Shown here: in pieces, positions 1 through 13,900 of the stretch
Layout of the letters: the number at the start of each line of letters is the position of its first letter
How positions within the stretch are numbered: position 1 is the stretch's first letter
From: Strigops habroptila
Lineage: Eukaryota > Chordata > Aves > Psittaciformes > Psittacidae
DNA: 64,000 nucleotides
Assembly: GCF_004027225.2 (NCBI RefSeq)
Contig: NC_044284.2
Coordinates: 43,696,420 to 43,760,419, forward strand
Direction: 5' to 3'
Program-made: the position numbers and the translations under genes
The notes under the pieces: generated by a model
Database searches by the model: none
Seen by the model: the letters and a program-made list of their open reading frames with translations, nothing else
Told to the model about the DNA's origin: nothing

Positions 1-56
1 GCCTAATGATCTTCTGTAAGCAAGAAAGATCAACACAGGTTCCATCACAAGCTCAC

Positions 57-3000
57 CCTGCTTTCTCTTTCCTTCTTTGCCATTAGCTCCAGCTCCTCTT
101 TGGCATTAACAAGATCCTTCTCCAGTTCTGCTGCTGACATTGTAACTGCAAAGACAGCGTGGTTACTGCAGGGATAGCATGCATCAGCTCTGACCCCAGG
201 ATCAGACAGAATCCCTCTTCAGCAAGATAGGTCCGCAGCTGCCATCACACTGCCTCTTGATTAACACTTTTCTTCCCTGCTTGATCCTTAAACAGCAACC
301 CCAAGCAACAGCAACATCCCAGGCCTGCTGTCCCACCCCTGGCAAATATGGGTGTCCTGGCCCCAAGGCAAAACCCAAAACAGTTGCACTTGTCTCACCC
401 AGCCTGAACCATAAGAAGTCAAAAACCCTTCACTGGATGGCATCAGCTCTTGAGTAGAAGCACCTCACCTCAAACCCAACACCAGCCTTTCCTATACTCC
501 CATCCCCAGACATCCCTGAACCATCACCCAAAGGGGAGGCACAGCTTTATTTCAAAATACTCACCCTCGCTCAAAGGTCTTTAATCTCTCACAGTTTCAT
601 GTAACCATGATTCCCTCACACCAAAAAGCTCTGGTCATGTTTGGAGGACATTGAAAGAAGCTGTCAACACACTCACCTCCCTCTGTCCTGCAGCTGCTGT
701 CCTCCTGTGGGGGTCCAGCAATGGCTGTAGCTCCACAAGCTCCTTGCAGTATTTCCTGAAAACACAAAAGCCTCCATGTTTGCACCTTTATGGGGAAGTT
801 GACACTTGCAGCTTCCCCAGAGCTCCAGGACTTCAGCACAGCTGCTGGCTACTTTGTTGGCACCTCTGAAATGTGAGAAACCAGTGAAGGGCATCTAGCC
901 AAGCAGTGGGGACAAGTGAATTGCACACATACACTTAGAAGCTGTATGTGTGGACAAAAGGGCGCTGGCCTTGTTTTACTTGGCACTGGGAAGTTGCTGG
1001 CAGCATATGTCTTCATAGTAAGGATTAAACAGGTTTTACTCAACTGCAGCAAGCCCATCTTTCAACTGAGACTCTACAAAGACCTACATCTTCATCCAAG
1101 GATGTGGCCCAGAGGGACCATGCAGGAAGGAAAACACAGAGCTTGGCCCATATACATACCCCTGGAAGTCTCTAGAGCTTACTTTGACCCTAGCAATAGA
1201 AATAAGCAACCTGTTTACAGCTGCTTAAAACGTTCAACATGTCAGCTCACCAATAAATCATTAACAGCTGCTCAAGTAGGAGTATAGCCTTGGAGTTGTG
1301 TTCAGCCTCAAAGGGGTTTTTAGCAAAGCTGCTTTAAAAATATCAACTCCAATTGTGGAAGAGACAGCAAACAGCCAGCAGGCTCTGCCAAGAATTAGTG
1401 GGACCTAAAATTAGCTCGCTTGTCCCCTCTAGAATGTGACAATGTCAGGGAGGGGATTACAATACAGCGAGGCAGCCCAGCCCAAGGAAGGACTGGGTCA
1501 ATGCTGGAAGGTCAGAGGCTGGATTTCTTTCATACTCTCACGTGCCCTAAGGACTCAAGCACTGCCTAATCAAAATGAAAGGAGACACTGAGTGACAAAA
1601 GCTGGTGGCATCAAGATCAGAACATCCAGGCAGCATTTCTGCTCCTGAATTTCTTCTCTTTCTCCAACAGGAACTCTCTTTCCTAATCCCACTTTGATTT
1701 CTATCATTCTCTGTGGTGCTCCACTCTCTACCATCTCCTCTGGGGCAATCAGTTCTTCCTGGAGCACCGAGGCCACAGGCAGAGAAACACAGTGCACAAT
1801 TCTTACTTGTATGGGCTGTTTGTCCTGCTTCAACCGCCTGGCACCAGCTGACTGGGTCCCAACAGGCTCCTTTCGCAACACATGCTGGCGCAGAAGTTGT
1901 AACTCAGAGCTCCTTTCAGCCAAAGCATGCACCATCTTCTCAGCAGCCACCTGATTGAGCAGGAAAACCAGGGAAAGGGTAGGATCTCTGTCCCTCACCT
2001 TTCTTAGGGACTAAGAGAAACTATCTCAGTGTTTATCTGTCACTTGAGAGTGGAAGTGGTCTGCAAATCAACTTGGGAGCTACTGGTCCTGGCCACCCAC
2101 AGCGACTCCACTGCAGCCCTCTCATCTCTACTTGCCAGACAGTTGCGGCAAGGCTCAGCCTCTCTGCCTACAGAGGAACAAGCTCTTTGGCTTCTCTCAG
2201 TTCAGGAGGGGAGAAAGATAGAGAATAAACAATGAGGAGGAGGCAGTGCCTGGCCTTTTAGCCCCCTAGCCCCTTTTTATGAGAGGAAACTCAGTGCAAA
2301 GTATCTTGGGTAACACTGAACTGCACCCAGTGTGCAAGAGTAGGCAGAGTAGGAACTGTGGCTCTTTAAATAGCATTTACATGCCCAGGACCATGCACTG
2401 GTTTGACTAACGTTTAAGTTAAGAGGCAATGAGCAGAGCTTCCTCAGACTTCTGCACTACACAAGAAACAGCTGAGTGCCTTCCTTCCTGGTCTGGTAAC
2501 ACCCACACGTAGCAGCAACCCTCCCACAGCCCCTCTGCTGCCCCAAGCCCAGGAGCATGGCTATCTAGGAGGGTCTGCACCTCCTTCCTTAACACACACA
2601 TGCGCAAACCCTGCCTCGTCCACCTAATGACAGAATCCTGACACCTGACAGTACAGGAGCTGCTGCTTCATAACTGCTCCAATGCAATGGGTTAGGACCA
2701 ACCTAGAAATGGCTCATGGCATCTCACATGGTTCTTCAACACTCAGCAGCTCCAACAGGCTACACCAACAGCAGCCAGAGAGCAGCTTCTATTTGTTTAA
2801 TGCAAGGCAGGGTCATCCCCCCCCAGCCCCCCCATTGCAGCACAGCACACAACTCACTCTGCTCTGCTGCTCCTTGCTGCTCACAGCCTGCAGCAGCTCC
2901 CGGATTTCAGCATCATGCTCCATGGTCTGACGGTTCCTGTCGCTGAGAAGATCCTGCAGCATTTTCTCCTTGTGCTGAAGACGCAAGCACAGCTCCTCTG

Positions 3001-6000
3001 CTACCTCACTCTGTCCTGGGCCCAGCTTGCACAGCAGAGTTGCTGTAAGCTCCTGAACAAGGGAGAGGAAGGGAGAGATGGAGAGACAAGGCTACCATCA
3101 AACCGCAATCTGTTCAAGGACAAACCTCTTCAGCCTGGGTGTAGCTGAGAGAGAAGCATCTCAGCAAGCACAGGTATTTACAGGTGTCAAAAGCAGCCAG
3201 CTTCCAAAGCACTAGGCACAGGTTCAAGTGTCTTCCTAAGAGGCAGGTAGCCAGGAGTCTCTGGTTTGGGATCACTCTCTTTGCAGACAAACTGGCTGAA
3301 GGCTCAGGAAGCCAAGCTAAGGCCTTACCTCCACTTCCTTGTTCCTGTCATGCAGGCAGGTCTGCAGCTGTTGGATGATCCCCTCCTGCTCCTTCTGCCT
3401 GCTGCAGGATTTGGCCTCTATCTCTTCCTTGAGCCAGTGGAGGTTTTGGCAGGTTGCTGAGACCTGCTCCAGTTCCAGGGTTTTGGCTTTCAGGAGGCTC
3501 TCTAGGCTCTGGGGACCAGAACAGAAGCAGCTCAACCAGTGACAGAGACTTTATCCTGAATTAAACAGAACTGGAAATACCAGTCTCTCCTGCTAGTGGA
3601 GTCCTATAGATTCACCCTATCCTCTCCAGTCAGTACACTCACCTCTACACCCAACTTAAAAACATGAGTGACACAGGAACTTGCCCTGCACACAAGGCCA
3701 GAGGAAGGCCAACACGCTGCAGCAGCTCTCCCCAGCAACAACCAGAGCATTCACAGGAAGGTCTGTCTAGCACCACACCACAGCCAGACTGGACTCTGCA
3801 TGCCCAGGTACAAGTACTCACATGAATGGTGGCCTCGTTGCTAGACAGGACATTGCGCAGCCTCTCCAGGTCAGTTCCACGCTCCCTTATCGAGAGATGG
3901 AGCTGTTGCAGCTCTTGCTCTTTCTTCTCCAGGGCACAGAATTTCTCATCTACTGCTCGCTAGGGTGAGAGGGGGTGATTGTTCAGAATGGGGTATTAAG
4001 GCCCTGCAGCCCACCACTCATTGTGTGGGACACCTCAGCTCTCCCTTTCAGAGGGCTCCTCTGGAAGGCTGAGCCACAAAGAGCATGTAGAAGACATGGT
4101 CATCCCTGGGGCTGCACCACTGGTGGTAGCCCGAAGCCTGAGCCTCAGGGAAAACTGAGACATCACTGTGCTCACCTCCAGAGCAGCATCTCTGTCACTG
4201 ACTCGCTGCTGCAGTTTCTCCAGCATGGCATTCATGACTGCAGGGCTCTTGTCCAAGCTTTGCTGGCATTGCAGAAGCTCCCTCGATTCCTAGAGGTGAC
4301 ACACGTACACCCCTAATACAACTGTCAGGCCAGAAACCCCCAGAGAACAGCACAGGAGAATCAGGGCTAACTACCTCCACCCTACACTTGCTCTAACCCC
4401 CAACATCAAAGGGTGGTAAAATCCCAGCACCTGGGGCTGGCTGACCAGTGCCGGCCAGGGCCCACCAGGCATCACTGTGGGCTGAGGTACGCAGATACTT
4501 GTGCCTTCTTCCAGATCTTGGGAGCCCAGAAGTACCTCTTCCCTTCTTCAAAGGGCAGACATGAAGACTACAGACTCACTTTTGCATCACCAAATACCAA
4601 AGGGGGAACAGGGGCCCTGGTTAGTTATGCTCAACTGGAGTCTTTCTGCATCTCACCTGCAGAAGCTGTTCCTTGCGAGCCACGTGCTGACTCAGATGCT
4701 GAACTCTCTGCTCCTGGGCCTGCAGCTCATGGCACTTCTCCCACTCCACAGTCTGGAGCTGCTGAGCCTTGTTCTGAAGCTCTGCCTGCAGCTGCTGTAC
4801 CACAGCACGCAGCTCCTGCAAGGGAAAAGCATACACCATGGCAGTCAGTCCTCAAGAGACCTATAAACAGCAGGCAACAGGGGCTGTAGAAATAGCCAAA
4901 ACTGCTCTGCAACACTGCAGTTTTCACACCTTGAAACACACTTCCATAGGGATGAAGTTTGATTTCTTTTTTTTTTTCCCCCATTTCCCAGAATATCCCT
5001 CCATCTAAACACCTTGCTTAGGCCACAGCAGAGCTTTACAGTCAATCACAGCTAACCTGTGCAGCAGAGGACATGAACTTTGTAACATCACAAAAAGAGA
5101 TGGAACATTTGCACCAGCCAAAGCCATACAAGTGACAACATACTCACTACCAAGTGTCTTTGCCAATTCTAAATCCCTAGATATGAAGCTAAGAAGGCTG
5201 GAGAATTCTCTCTGCCACATGTGACAAGGGGCTGGCCATGTCTGCCCAGACTGGTATAGGCAGAAATGATGAATGAGAAGAGAGTACTGACTACACCAGT
5301 GCTGCTTAAGTCACGTAAACCCAGAGACTTCCAGGCTAAGTGCTTGCCTTATTACCTGGTTGTGTTTCCAGGCTGCCTCTTTCTGCTGCTCTTCCTCACG
5401 CACCATGGTCTCTAGGAGCTGGGTTGCTCTCTTGGCTTCAGCCAGTTGATGCTCTTTCTGGCGATGAGCTCTTTTCAGTTTCTGCACCTCCAACTTGGTG
5501 CAGAAAAGCGTGTTCTGAAGATCTAGCAGTGACATTTGCTGCTCCTGCAGCGAGAGTGGGCTCTCCGACATCTAACAAGAGCAGGAAGCAGAGAAACTCA
5601 AAGATCCACTTCTCAAGAGGGATTTAAAAATCAGAATCCCTGCAGAACAAAACCTGATATATTCGAGGATTTCCAGGGACATACCTGCAACTGTCCCAGA
5701 TGACTTCTGTGTAACATGTCCTGCAGCTTGGCCATTGTCTCATTCTGCCCTTCAATGATATGGTAAAGCTCTTCTGTCTACAAATCAAAGGACAGGAAGC
5801 AGAGTCATTGGCAAACCAAACACAAACCCTCCTGTCCCAAGCCTTCAGTGGGGATTATGACACGAGCATCACACAAGAGAGCGTTACAATAAATAATTTC
5901 ATGAGCTGCAGGATACCCAGCAATAGCTTAAACATTCCTTTTCAGCCACTGCCCACAGGGCTAACACACTTTCCTCTTTCAGTGAGCACCACCATGTCCA

Positions 6001-7972
6001 CCCAGAACTATTACCTTGCTCTCTTTGCTCTTCAGGGCCTCATTCAGACTCTGGATTGTACGATCTTGCCTCTGCGATGTTTCTTGGACAGATTTTAATT
6101 GAAAATTCAATCCATTCAGCTTTTCCTGTAACAACTGAAGACAGAAATATGTTTGGGGTTTGTTTTTTGTTTTTCTAATCCTCCCTAGTGCTCTACATAA
6201 ACACCCTTAGGCCTGCCTCTACTCCTTACTCAAGTCCATACAGCCCAGGTGTTCACCAGGTCAAGATCAATGTGGCTCCCTCTCAAGTGTGTAAATACCG
6301 TGTGAGCTAGGTGGAGACCAGTGAGTAAACACAAAGCCTTCAGTCCTTCCACAGGACTGCTTCAGTGCTCTGGTTCCTCCAGTGCAGCTCCCCCACTTAG
6401 GGCAGAGGTTCCAGGCTTGGGTTTACATACCATACTGCCTCCCACATATTCGAGGAGAGTCTTGCTGGGACTGCCCAGCAGCCTTCCCAGCTTCTGCCAT
6501 TTGTTTCTGTTCCTTTAAAAGGAAAAGGTCTGCTTCAGCCCAAAAACCTCCCAAGAAATCTTCAACATGAAGAAGCTACACATTCTAAAAACTGTCCCCT
6601 TTACTTCTGAAGTCCTCCAGAGCAGAGGTGCCCCTTTACAGTCTTCCTGCCCCTTCTCTTACTGTCTTCTTTGACCACTCAGGCATTCTTGCAGCACCTG
6701 CTAGTCTAGGTAATTCGACATTGGATCAGATCAGTGGCTTATTTAGACTCAAGTTCTGGCTTCAGCACAACAGAATCTAGCCAGTGCCAGCATGCCAACA
6801 GCACAGCTGCAAGCAAAGGGGAACATTTCACTGGTCTCTGCAGCTGGTTTACAACCCAAGAAACTTCTGCCTTTGGCATTTTCACCCCAAAGAGACTAAC
6901 ATCTCAAACAGGACAGTTCTCTACTCTCTCCATAATGTCCATGAAGCAACACACATTGTGCATTTAAACAACTCCTAGTTAGCATTTCTAAATCCATTCT
7001 TAATCTTACATGATACACATCCCCCTCACAACTTACTCAAGTCTCAATTTCTTAAGCAGTTGGTGCTGCCACATGATTTCCTCTTGAAGCTCATTAGTTT
7101 ACACACCTGTCCTGTTACTTCTCCTCTACAAGACACTCCCCCTAACCTGTTTAAACATTCCCAACTGCATTTACTGGGTCTTGAGCTCCTACTTCCCTGT
7201 TAACCATTGTGGTCCAGAGAGCTCCAACAGCTTACAGCTATCTCCAGATTTAAATAAAGATCCCATCCCAATACTTTTCTCCCATTTAACTCCCCTGTTT
7301 TCCCAGTAGGTGTAACTTACCTTAGAGTTTAAAAGCATAACTAAGAACATCTGTGCCTTGCAACATGTGTTAAATCTGCTTTGCCTCAAGACAACTCAGA
7401 TGCATGTTTCTTCCCTAAGAAAGCCTTTAAATCAAAATGAAAACATGACCCTGCCCCTGCAGTGATCTCCCTTACTCCTTGAAAAAAGGCAGCAGCTGCA
7501 TCAAAAGGCAAGTGCCCTTCTCTCCTGCACCAGGCTCTGCCCATACAAATCCAAGAGACAGAGAAATAGCTGTATGTGTCTCTCCTTCAGAAGGCTCAGA
7601 CAAGTGGGAAGTTCTACCAAAGTAATGGTTTGCAAAAATAAACACAGAAAATTTACACAGCCCAGCTGCAGAAAAAGGGTGAATGCTTTTAACTCAAGCT
7701 GGCAGACACCACCACTGAGAATCATGTGTCAGCACACACCCTTGCTGTAACAGAGGTGCAGATGCCTGCCTCTGGCCAGGCTAGGAGGCACTCTCCACTA
7801 CGAACTACAACAGACTCACTAGGCACTGGATTTGCTGTTCATGAAGAAATACCTTGTTGGCAGCTTCAACCTGCTGGATCTTGCCCTGCAGCTCTGCAGC
7901 ACGCAGATGGGACATGTGCTCCCCTGCTGCAGGGGCGCCTGGAGCCAGCTGCTGATGTTCATCCTGCAAATT
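57..7972 (-). CDS. PDE4DIP: PDE4DIP central coiled-coil exons (12 exons)
   Basis: Twelve exons shared by all PDE4DIP isoforms here. Eleven of them (90-216 bp class) from 7853-7972 down to 677-755 start in phase 0. Only 677-755 (79 bp) breaks the multiple-of-three rule, and it is completed by 57-145, which begins with two bases of a split Val codon. The encoded protein is nearly continuous coiled coil. Recognisable stretches are ELQGKIQQVEAANK (7.9 kb), TEELYHIIEGQNETMAKL (5.7 kb), SLLDLQNTLFCTKLEVQKL (5.5 kb), LERLRNVLSSNEATIH (3.8 kb), CQNLHWLKEEIEAK (3.4 kb) and AAEKMVHALAERSSELQLL (1.9 kb). Because most of these exons are phase-neutral cassettes, skipping any of them would leave the coil in frame. 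Exon 677-755 is the least conserved-looking, so it is the least certain. Confidence 0.92.
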
Positions 7973-10900
7973 CTGAAAGAAAAGGGCAAGAAAATGGCTC
8001 AAATCTTGCACTGACTTCTTCTATTCAGCTACCATCCTTCATATACCCTGCAACATGGCTGTATACGTGCCCCACTCTGCTTTTCTAAATGTCTCCAAAA
8101 CATTACGCTGCCCGTGCCTCCCTTCACCTGGGTGGCAGGCTGGCACCTAGCACAAGTGCCCTGCTGCCCCCAGGCTCTGGTTCCCTCTCTCCTCGCTCCC
8201 ATACAGTGAACCCAGCAGCTCGTCTGGCTCTAACCATCACTGATGATGCTCTAAGGGATGCTCTGCTGATGATGGATCTGCTCCCCCCACCCAAGCCATA
8301 CCTCTGAAACCTCCCCACGTGCCCGGCTGGCAGCTTCAAAAACAGCACCAAACTCCTTCCCATGTTCTGCCAAGCTTCTCTGTCTTAATCAAGCCCACAA
8401 CCTTTAATCCTCACGACCAACTACCCTCCTGCCTTGCCCCAGCAGTCACCCACTGCTCTGAACTCCTCCACTTGTGACTCTCTGGGCTCTTCTTTGCATC
8501 TCTCTGTGCAATTGGGAGCAGCACCCATACCACGTGCAATTCCCTGCAGCTCCACAAACCATAGCCATTTCAGTGCCACAGCTGAGGTTTGTTTAATGAC
8601 ACATACCCATTTACTGGGAATGGAAGCAGCTTACTTCCTGACGGGTGGCCTGCCAGACCCTGCTGGCTGAGCACGCACTAATCCCTTGTCATCCCCTCTT
8701 TTGCTCCCTCCCACCCAGTGAGCTGTTTTAACTCCTTAGAGCAGTATCCAAACCCAGCCACCCACCCCAGCTCTCACAGGGCTCGATATTCCCAAATATC
8801 ATCAGCAACACAAGATCGATTGTATTGGTGTCTCTTATAAGGGGAAGCCTTAGCAAGTGCAGGGCTGCAGTGCAGAGGCTAGGAGAACACAGCAGAGCTT
8901 TTCAGAGCTCACACAGAAGCACCAGCTCCAGGCAGCACAGCACAGGGAAAACAACAGCCAGCTCTGATTAGCCCTGTCAGACTGAATCCTCATCTTCAGC
9001 AGCCACAGAAACACTGTCTCTGGGAAAGGCAGCGCCGAGGAGCTCCCCCAGGCCTGTGCACTGCCTCTCATGCAGAAGCAATGCTTCCCTTTACCCTGAT
9101 GTTTTGTTAAGATTTTAGTGAAAACTTAAACAGTCACAGCAGGTAATTTCAAATATGCCCAACCAGAAGGTTCTGGATCAGACAGGAAGAGCTGCTGGAA
9201 TCCGGCATGCAAATGGTTGATGAAAAGAAAATAGAGAGAAGAAAAATAACCAAAAAAGGAAAACACACCTTTCCTCACAATTTGCACATTCCAAAGGAAA
9301 AAAAAAAAAAAAAGGCAGAAAGCCCGCAAAAAGCTAAGAGCAGGGGAGGGAAAAGCAGAGCCAGCTCCAGAGTCCAAAGTTCCAAGGCACTTCCCTGCAG
9401 CCATGTCAGGAGCACAGCTCCCCAGCAGTTTCTCCTACATCAGCATTTTACTGGCAGTTTCTCCTCAGTACAGCTCCAGCAATGCCAGCACACACTAACC
9501 TGCATAGAACACCTCTTTAAAAATAATATTCATGGCATTATCTAAGCTTGCCAAGCTCCCATTTACCCAGAAGAGTGGGTAAAAGACCGTGTGTCAGTGC
9601 AGCAATGCCTCCCTCACTGCCAACATGGCATCACAGGCAGCTGCAAGAGTGTGCCTGACAAAGGCTTGGTCTGGTGGCACGTTCCTGCAGCTGCAGGGAA
9701 GAACTGCTGGTTCAAGAAAATGCCCAAGACAACAGTACCTACAAGATCACATTCCCCGATACCAGATTGCTCTCAGTCACTGTAGCTCACAGCAGTAAGA
9801 TTAAAGAACTGCAATTTCTCAAAAGCAATAAGGGAACTGTGGTCCTATATATGCTATGTATTCCTTTCACATTATCAGAAAGGGATTGATGCATAGGTAT
9901 TACTGGACAGCAGGACCTGACTTTTAGAAAGAGTGTTATTTGTACAAAGAGAAAGAAAAAACATTTATACAAAAACTATTTAGTCTAATAGCTGCACCCA
10001 ACTTCTCAGTTTTGCTGTTAAAGTCACACGAACGATTAAGCCCTTTCCCCCTTCAGCCAGAACCTGCACCAAAGACCACAGCTGCTGCTGCCACAGCAAA
10101 GAACAGGCAGTACAAAATCCTGCAGGATGAATTCCTGGCAGGGATGGTCAGACAGCAGAGGCTAGAGATTGCAGAAACTCCTCCACCACAGTCCCCAGAT
10201 GAGGATGGCAGCGTGTGACAGAGCTAAGCCATGAACACACCATGCTGCCTGTGCCATGCTGGCAGGAGAAAGCCTATTTTTATGCTGTAAATATACCCCA
10301 AGCAGTGAAAATTAGTAGCAGGTGACACAGACCACAGGAGCAGCATCAACACCCTGCTCCACATCCTCAGCCACTGCCTGCCAGCACCATGCCTTTGTGC
10401 ACCATCTGAAAATTAGGTTTTTCTACATTCCCACCCAGCATCATTTCTTGAGCAGGCTTATGGAAACAGCACATAGCTCTGCGAAACGCCCGGGCACACA
10501 GGACAGCAAGCAGCACCGACTGAATAGGAAACATAATTTGGTACAGCCACAGTTGCCATAGCAATAAACAAGCATTTTTCTAATCCCCCAGGCTACCTAC
10601 AGCATTAGACAGCACTAAGGCTGCTAATGAGAATGCAATTAGGCTGACATGGATATTCCTGAATTGAAGCTGACTAAGGCCTTCTATTCATTAAGGAAAG
10701 TGGTAAAAGGAGTTACAAGTTCAGCTTTTTGACTGCATGCTAATGAAAATTTCATTAAAGCCAGCAAAGCAGAGGCAATCTGGAGCTGCATCAAGGACTA
10801 CCATCCAGGCGGGTAACAGCACCAGGAAGTCCCTTGCAAGCAGGAGCTTTCATCGCCTCCCAGCAACACCTACCACTAATTGATGAGTCTTTTCAAAGGA

Positions 10901-13900
10901 TCAGAAAATAGACCCATTATCTAGAATACTAACCCTAAAGTCATCCTCTGGCACAAATCCACCTGCAAGGAAAACACCTTTTCCTCAGGGCATGTGCCAC
11001 AGGTCCCTGTGTGGATTTGCACGTTAGGCAGGTTGGAGGCCTGATCTGCAGAGGCAGGGCTCTGGAGGCAGGCACTGCTCACACTAAACCATTACCCAGG
11101 CACAAAGAAAACACGTTTGCTGGAAAACACATGCCCAGGAGCTTAAAACACTCCCTTTGGTTGTCGGCAAAAGTCACACTGACTTCTTAAAGAGAAAGCT
11201 GAAGTGAAACTGTTGTTTTCTCAGCAGAGAGATGACAAAGCACACAAAGACCTTAGACCCACCTAACAGGTGGCACTGACAGGGAGGGCTGATGGGAAAG
11301 GGGAGGGCGTAATTTCCCAGAACACAAGGAGGAAACAGATGACAGGAGAATGACAGAAGAGAGCGCAGCACACCTAAAAAGGACGGAGCTGCCTATTCTT
11401 AGCCCTGGGTTCAGCTGCACGTGGCTATCTGTATTATCTCAGCACAGAAGAATCCCCAGTGGGCTCAGTGTAAGGCCACACGGACGCTGCTCAATAGAAC
11501 AGCAGCACAATGACCTCTACCTGTACCCGCAGCGGCATATAATCCTCACAGAGGTCATCCCACAGCTCCTGCAGTTCAGAAATCTCCAGGGAAACACCCA
11601 AAGGAGCTCTGGAAAAGGATTTTCTGTCTGCATTCAGGAAGGCAGATCCAGCACATGCTAAGCCAGCAGAAGCACTGCCATCTGCCAAATCACGGCTGAG
11701 CTTGGCAGAGGACAAGCTGGACTTCACAGGAATAGGTAGCCTGCTGCCTCGAGGACTCTGAAGGGGTTTGTAGTCCAAAGCCTTGATCAAACTGAGGGCA
11801 AGCTCCAGCCTGTTCCCACTCTGTGAAGAGTTTGGGGTCATACGATCATCTGAGAAGTCCTCACACTTCCCATTCCCTTTCACCCCCTTATCTGCATCTT
11901 CATCCTTCTGCTGTGGAGGGCTTGCCTCCACGGTCGTGTCCAGGGACTCGACAGAGGATGCAGGTGTGCCTTCCTCCATGCTCTCCCCGTCCACAGGCAC
12001 TCTGGCGCTGGCAGACTCCACCATGTCACACACGGATGACTCCTCATTGCCCATGCTGGCTGACCACCGGCTGGACAGCCCGCAGGAGATGCTTCTGGCC
12101 ACCTTTCGTGGCACTTTGCAAATTGCTTCGTAGTCAGCATCGGCCACCCGCAGCGCGGCACAGCCTCGGCAGCGCCGCGGGCGGTTGCTCGCTCCCTCTG
12201 AAGCATGGCAGCTGTGGGGCTCCAAGCTGTGCTCCTCTTGATCCGTCCAGTATTCATACCCCGAATAAGCAAAGTCCTCCTGAAGGAGGGCAGCATAGCG
12301 CGCATCAGGCAGGTTAGAAAGGTCCACAGTCCCATCCCCAGCTCTGTCGTCTGTGCTAGAGTCTTCGTTGTTCCTGCGGTACATGCTTGCGATGCAAAAC
12401 TTTAGGCGGTCTTTCTCCAGCAGCAGTTTCTGCAGGCGTTCGATGGAGAGAGCTTCGATGCGCGCGATGACGGTGTCGAACCTGTAGATGCGGTCCAGCA
12501 TGAAGGCACACTTGCTGCAAGCAAACTCGGATTTGCCATCCCGGCACAGCTCCCTGCCCAGGACGTGGGAGAGCAGCACCTGGAGGTTCAGCTTGGCCGC
12601 TGTGTGGAAGATCCATCGCCGCTGGTTGCCGCACAGCTCTCGGGCACAGATTCGGCAGGTTTCCTTCATCCTCCCTCCTTCTCAGCACCCAAACCTACTT
12701 CTCGGGCTCCCAAGAGACCTTCCTGAGGCCTCTACCACTCACTCAGCGCATCTCCTGGGGTACAGCTCCCTCAAGCCTTGAGCCCACAGGCACTTCTCAC
12801 CCCATCAGTCCCCCCTTTTCAGGGGCGGCGACACGCTGGAACTCCTACTGCTACAGAAACATCCCACCCTACGACATCTCGTTCCTACCTCAGCCCAGCA
12901 ACATCAGGGCTGCCCCATTCTTCAGGCTGCCCCTCCCTTCGCTGCCTCCCTCTCTTCACAGCTCCCCGCCCTCCGAGGCTGCCCCTCGCTCCTCACGGCC
13001 CCGCTCTCCGGGGCTGCCCCTCACCCCGGGCTTCCCCTGCCCCTGCCCCCCAGGCCCCACCGCTCCTCCCGCCGCCGCCGCCGCCGCCGCCGATGCTCCT
13101 GCCACGGCGGCGCCCAGCTTCTGGCTCAGATTTCAAGATGGCGGTGAATGACAGCCCCACGCGTGCGCGGCGGCCGCGGCGCCTGCCGGGATTTGTAGGC
13201 GGCGGGCCCGGGTGTTACGCATGTGCAATGGCTGCCCGCGGCCAGCCCCGGGCACGCGCGGGGCTGGCGCTGCTGGGGACTGCGACAGTGCAGGGCCACT
13301 GCCGGGTCACAGCCCCAGTGCCTGTGCCTATCCCAGTGCCACCGCCAGGTCCCCACCCCACTGTCAGTGCCGGGTCCCAGTCCCAATGCCAGTGCCAATG
13401 CGCAGCGCCAGCAGGCAGTGCAGGGGGACATGTCGCACCCATGCACCAGTAGCTGCACGGCGCCCCGTGCCACGCAATGGGCACACACCGGGGTCCTCTG
13501 GCAGGACCACTGTGTGGGCAGCTCATGCACTGATGGCCCATGGCTGCTGGGGACAGCGCTGTGCCACCAAGACACAGCACAGCCAGAGCTGTGTGGCTGC
13601 CAGAACATGCTGCTCTGACCCCTCACAGCCCCCAAATCCCGCCTGGCACCGTGCCGGGCTGCTGAGGGTATTTTAAGACCTGGGATTTAAATGGCAGACG
13701 GGCGCAGGCAGCACCAACACCCGCCAAAGGACTCCAAGGCGTGGTCTCTCCCCTGACACTGCACACCAGCTCCTCCCGGCTCCCTGCCCCCAGCACCACA
13801 GCACAGCTGTGCAAACACCCGATGCTGCCGGGCTGGACGTGGCACAGCCCTGCCACAGCCCCAGAAAGGGACAGGGATGACAACTGCCAGCCAAGCCCTG

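Noticed and set aside
9207-9545. Plus-strand frame around the A17 run as a processed retrocopy
   Set aside because: The A-run is isolated, with no upstream gene-like sequence and no target-site duplication that I could see.
12778-13452. 224-codon plus-strand frame over the alternative PDE4DIP promoter
   Set aside because: Proline/alanine-rich translation of a CpG island and the GCC run; there is no protein similarity.
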